DNA of 6,310 nucleotides from Chloroflexota bacterium (GTDB lineage Bacteria > Chloroflexota > Limnocylindria > Limnocylindrales > CSP1-4): positions 1-6,310 of the forward strand of contig JAKAHL010000125.1 of NCBI GenBank assembly GCA_021815005.1, given 5' to 3'. Positions within the stretch are counted from its first letter, which is position 1; each line of letters opens with the position of its first letter. Positions 5,709 through 6,310 of this stretch are shown here, piece by piece. The notes under the pieces are model-generated. The model saw only the letters and a list, made by a program, of their open reading frames with translations. It searched no databases and had not been told where the DNA came from. A program made the position numbers and the translations under genes.

Positions 5709-6310
5709 TCAGCGGAAGAGGTCGGTGTCCGCGGGGATCAGCGCGGACCGGATCGAGTCCTCGCCGAGCGGCGGGTTCGCGCCGCGCACCAGGGCCACCG
5801 GCCGGCCTGCCGTCTTGCCCAGCGCCAGCTCGGCGGCCGAGGCGATCTCGTCGGCCACCGCGCGGACGGTCGTCTTCATCACCCGGCCGTCGGCGTCGGG
5901 CACGCCCCGGAGATCCTCGAGCGGGTGAAGGCCGGCCACGCCGAGGGCGACGTCCACGATGCCCCAGCGCCACGGCCGGCCGAAGCTATCGGAGATCACG
6001 ACCGCCAGGTCGGCGCCGAAGCGCGTCCGCAGCGCCGCGCGGATCCCGGCCGCGGACGCGTCGGGATCGACGGGGAGCAGGGTCACCAGGTCGCCCGACG
6101 CGGGCCCCACGTTGCTGGCGTCCACGCCGCCGTTGGCGCAGACGAAGCCCTGCGGCGTCTCGGTGATCAGCACGCCCTTCTCCATGCGCACCACCCGCCG
6201 GGCCTCGCGCAGGACGACCTCGATGGCCCGGGGGTCTCGGTCCCAGCGCTCGGCCCACGTGACCGCGTCGGGTCGCGGCTCGACCGTCCGCAGGTCCACC
6301 ACGGCGCCCT
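5709..6310 (-). CDS. cofE: Coenzyme F420-0:L-glutamate ligase (CofE), 5' end cut by window
   Basis: Adds gamma-linked glutamates to F420-0 with GTP, making the polyglutamate tail of the deazaflavin cofactor F420. 200 codons are visible before a TGA at 5711-5709; the start lies beyond 6310. A GTG at 6302 is not the real start, because the frame continues to the window edge with Gly-Ala, matching the family's 'AEGxVVDL' stretch. Counting from that GTG, motifs are VVDLRTVEP, VVRMEKGVLITETPQGFVCANGGVDASN (37-64), LLPVDPDASAAGIRAAL (75-91), VVISDSFGRPWRWGIVDVALGVAG (101-124), VADEIASAAELALGKTAGRPVALVRG (149-174) and the terminal IPADTDLFR. The usual stand-alone CofE has about 250 residues, so roughly 50 are missing. 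It stops at DLFR, without the nitroreductase-like domain fused in actinobacterial FbiB. The next gene downstream is a likely F420-using enzyme. Confidence 0.93.
   Translation of the reverse strand, partial: GAVVDLRTVEPRPDAVTWAERWDRDPRAIEVVLREARRVVRMEKGVLITETPQGFVCANGGVDASNVGPASGDLVTLLPVDPDASAAGIRAALRTRFGADLAVVISDSFGRPWRWGIVDVALGVAGLHPLEDLRGVPDADGRVMKTTVRAVADEIASAAELALGKTAGRPVALVRGANPPLGEDSIRSALIPADTDLFR

Noticed and set aside
4403..6166. A 587-codon plus-strand open frame opposite trxB, LLM and cofE
   Set aside because: It shows Arg/Pro/Gly-rich shadow translation with no conserved domain, while the opposite strand carries well-conserved enzymes.

Overview
This is a high-GC window (roughly 70% G+C by eye). 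All six recognisable protein genes lie on the minus strand, so transcription runs from high to low coordinates. The two outer genes are cut by the window edges. Very high GC, coenzyme-F420 genes, a clustered argC-argJ-argB set and an acetylglutamate kinase of the short 'KLGG...HGGGK' type suggest Chloroflexota (for example a Limnocylindria/Ellin6529-like soil or freshwater lineage) or, less likely, Actinomycetota. This placement is inferred from protein look-alikes and was not tested.

Layout in transcription order: (1) 6310-5709, a 5'-truncated CofE, the F420-0:gamma-glutamyl ligase that completes the F420 polyglutamate tail. (2) 5608-4715, a luciferase-like (LLM) flavin-fold oxidoreductase of the kind that normally uses F420, so a cofactor-maturation gene sits beside a likely cofactor user. 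(3) 4599-3478, thioredoxin reductase TrxB with a glycine/alanine-rich N-terminal extension. A near-perfect AATACCCCC-T-GGGGGTATT palindrome lies just upstream and looks like an operator of the CsoR/CstR (DUF156) repressor family. (4) 3242-2097 argC, (5) 2064-688 argJ and (6) 656-1 argB (3'-truncated). These three form a tight arginine-biosynthesis cluster with gaps of about 32 nt and good Shine-Dalgarno sequences before argJ and argB.

The 235-nt gap between trxB and argC (3243-3477) holds two things. Next to the trxB stop are overlapping GC-rich hairpins that may end trxB transcription. Further on is an AT-rich island in otherwise GC-rich DNA, containing a sigma70-like promoter (TTGCAT-N17-TATAGT on the minus strand) overlaid by nested palindromes, one of which (TGCAT-N4-ATGCA) resembles an ArgR operator. 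The arg operon is therefore probably repressed by arginine through ArgR.

Functionally, ArgJ, ArgB and ArgC carry out acetylation, phosphorylation and reduction on the route from glutamate to ornithine. ArgJ also recycles the acetyl group from N-acetylornithine. The window is mostly ordinary core metabolism. The points most worth a second look are regulatory (the CsoR/CstR-like site at trxB and the arg promoter) and the N-terminal extension of TrxB. I found no mobile element, CRISPR array, RNA gene or unknown multi-gene system.
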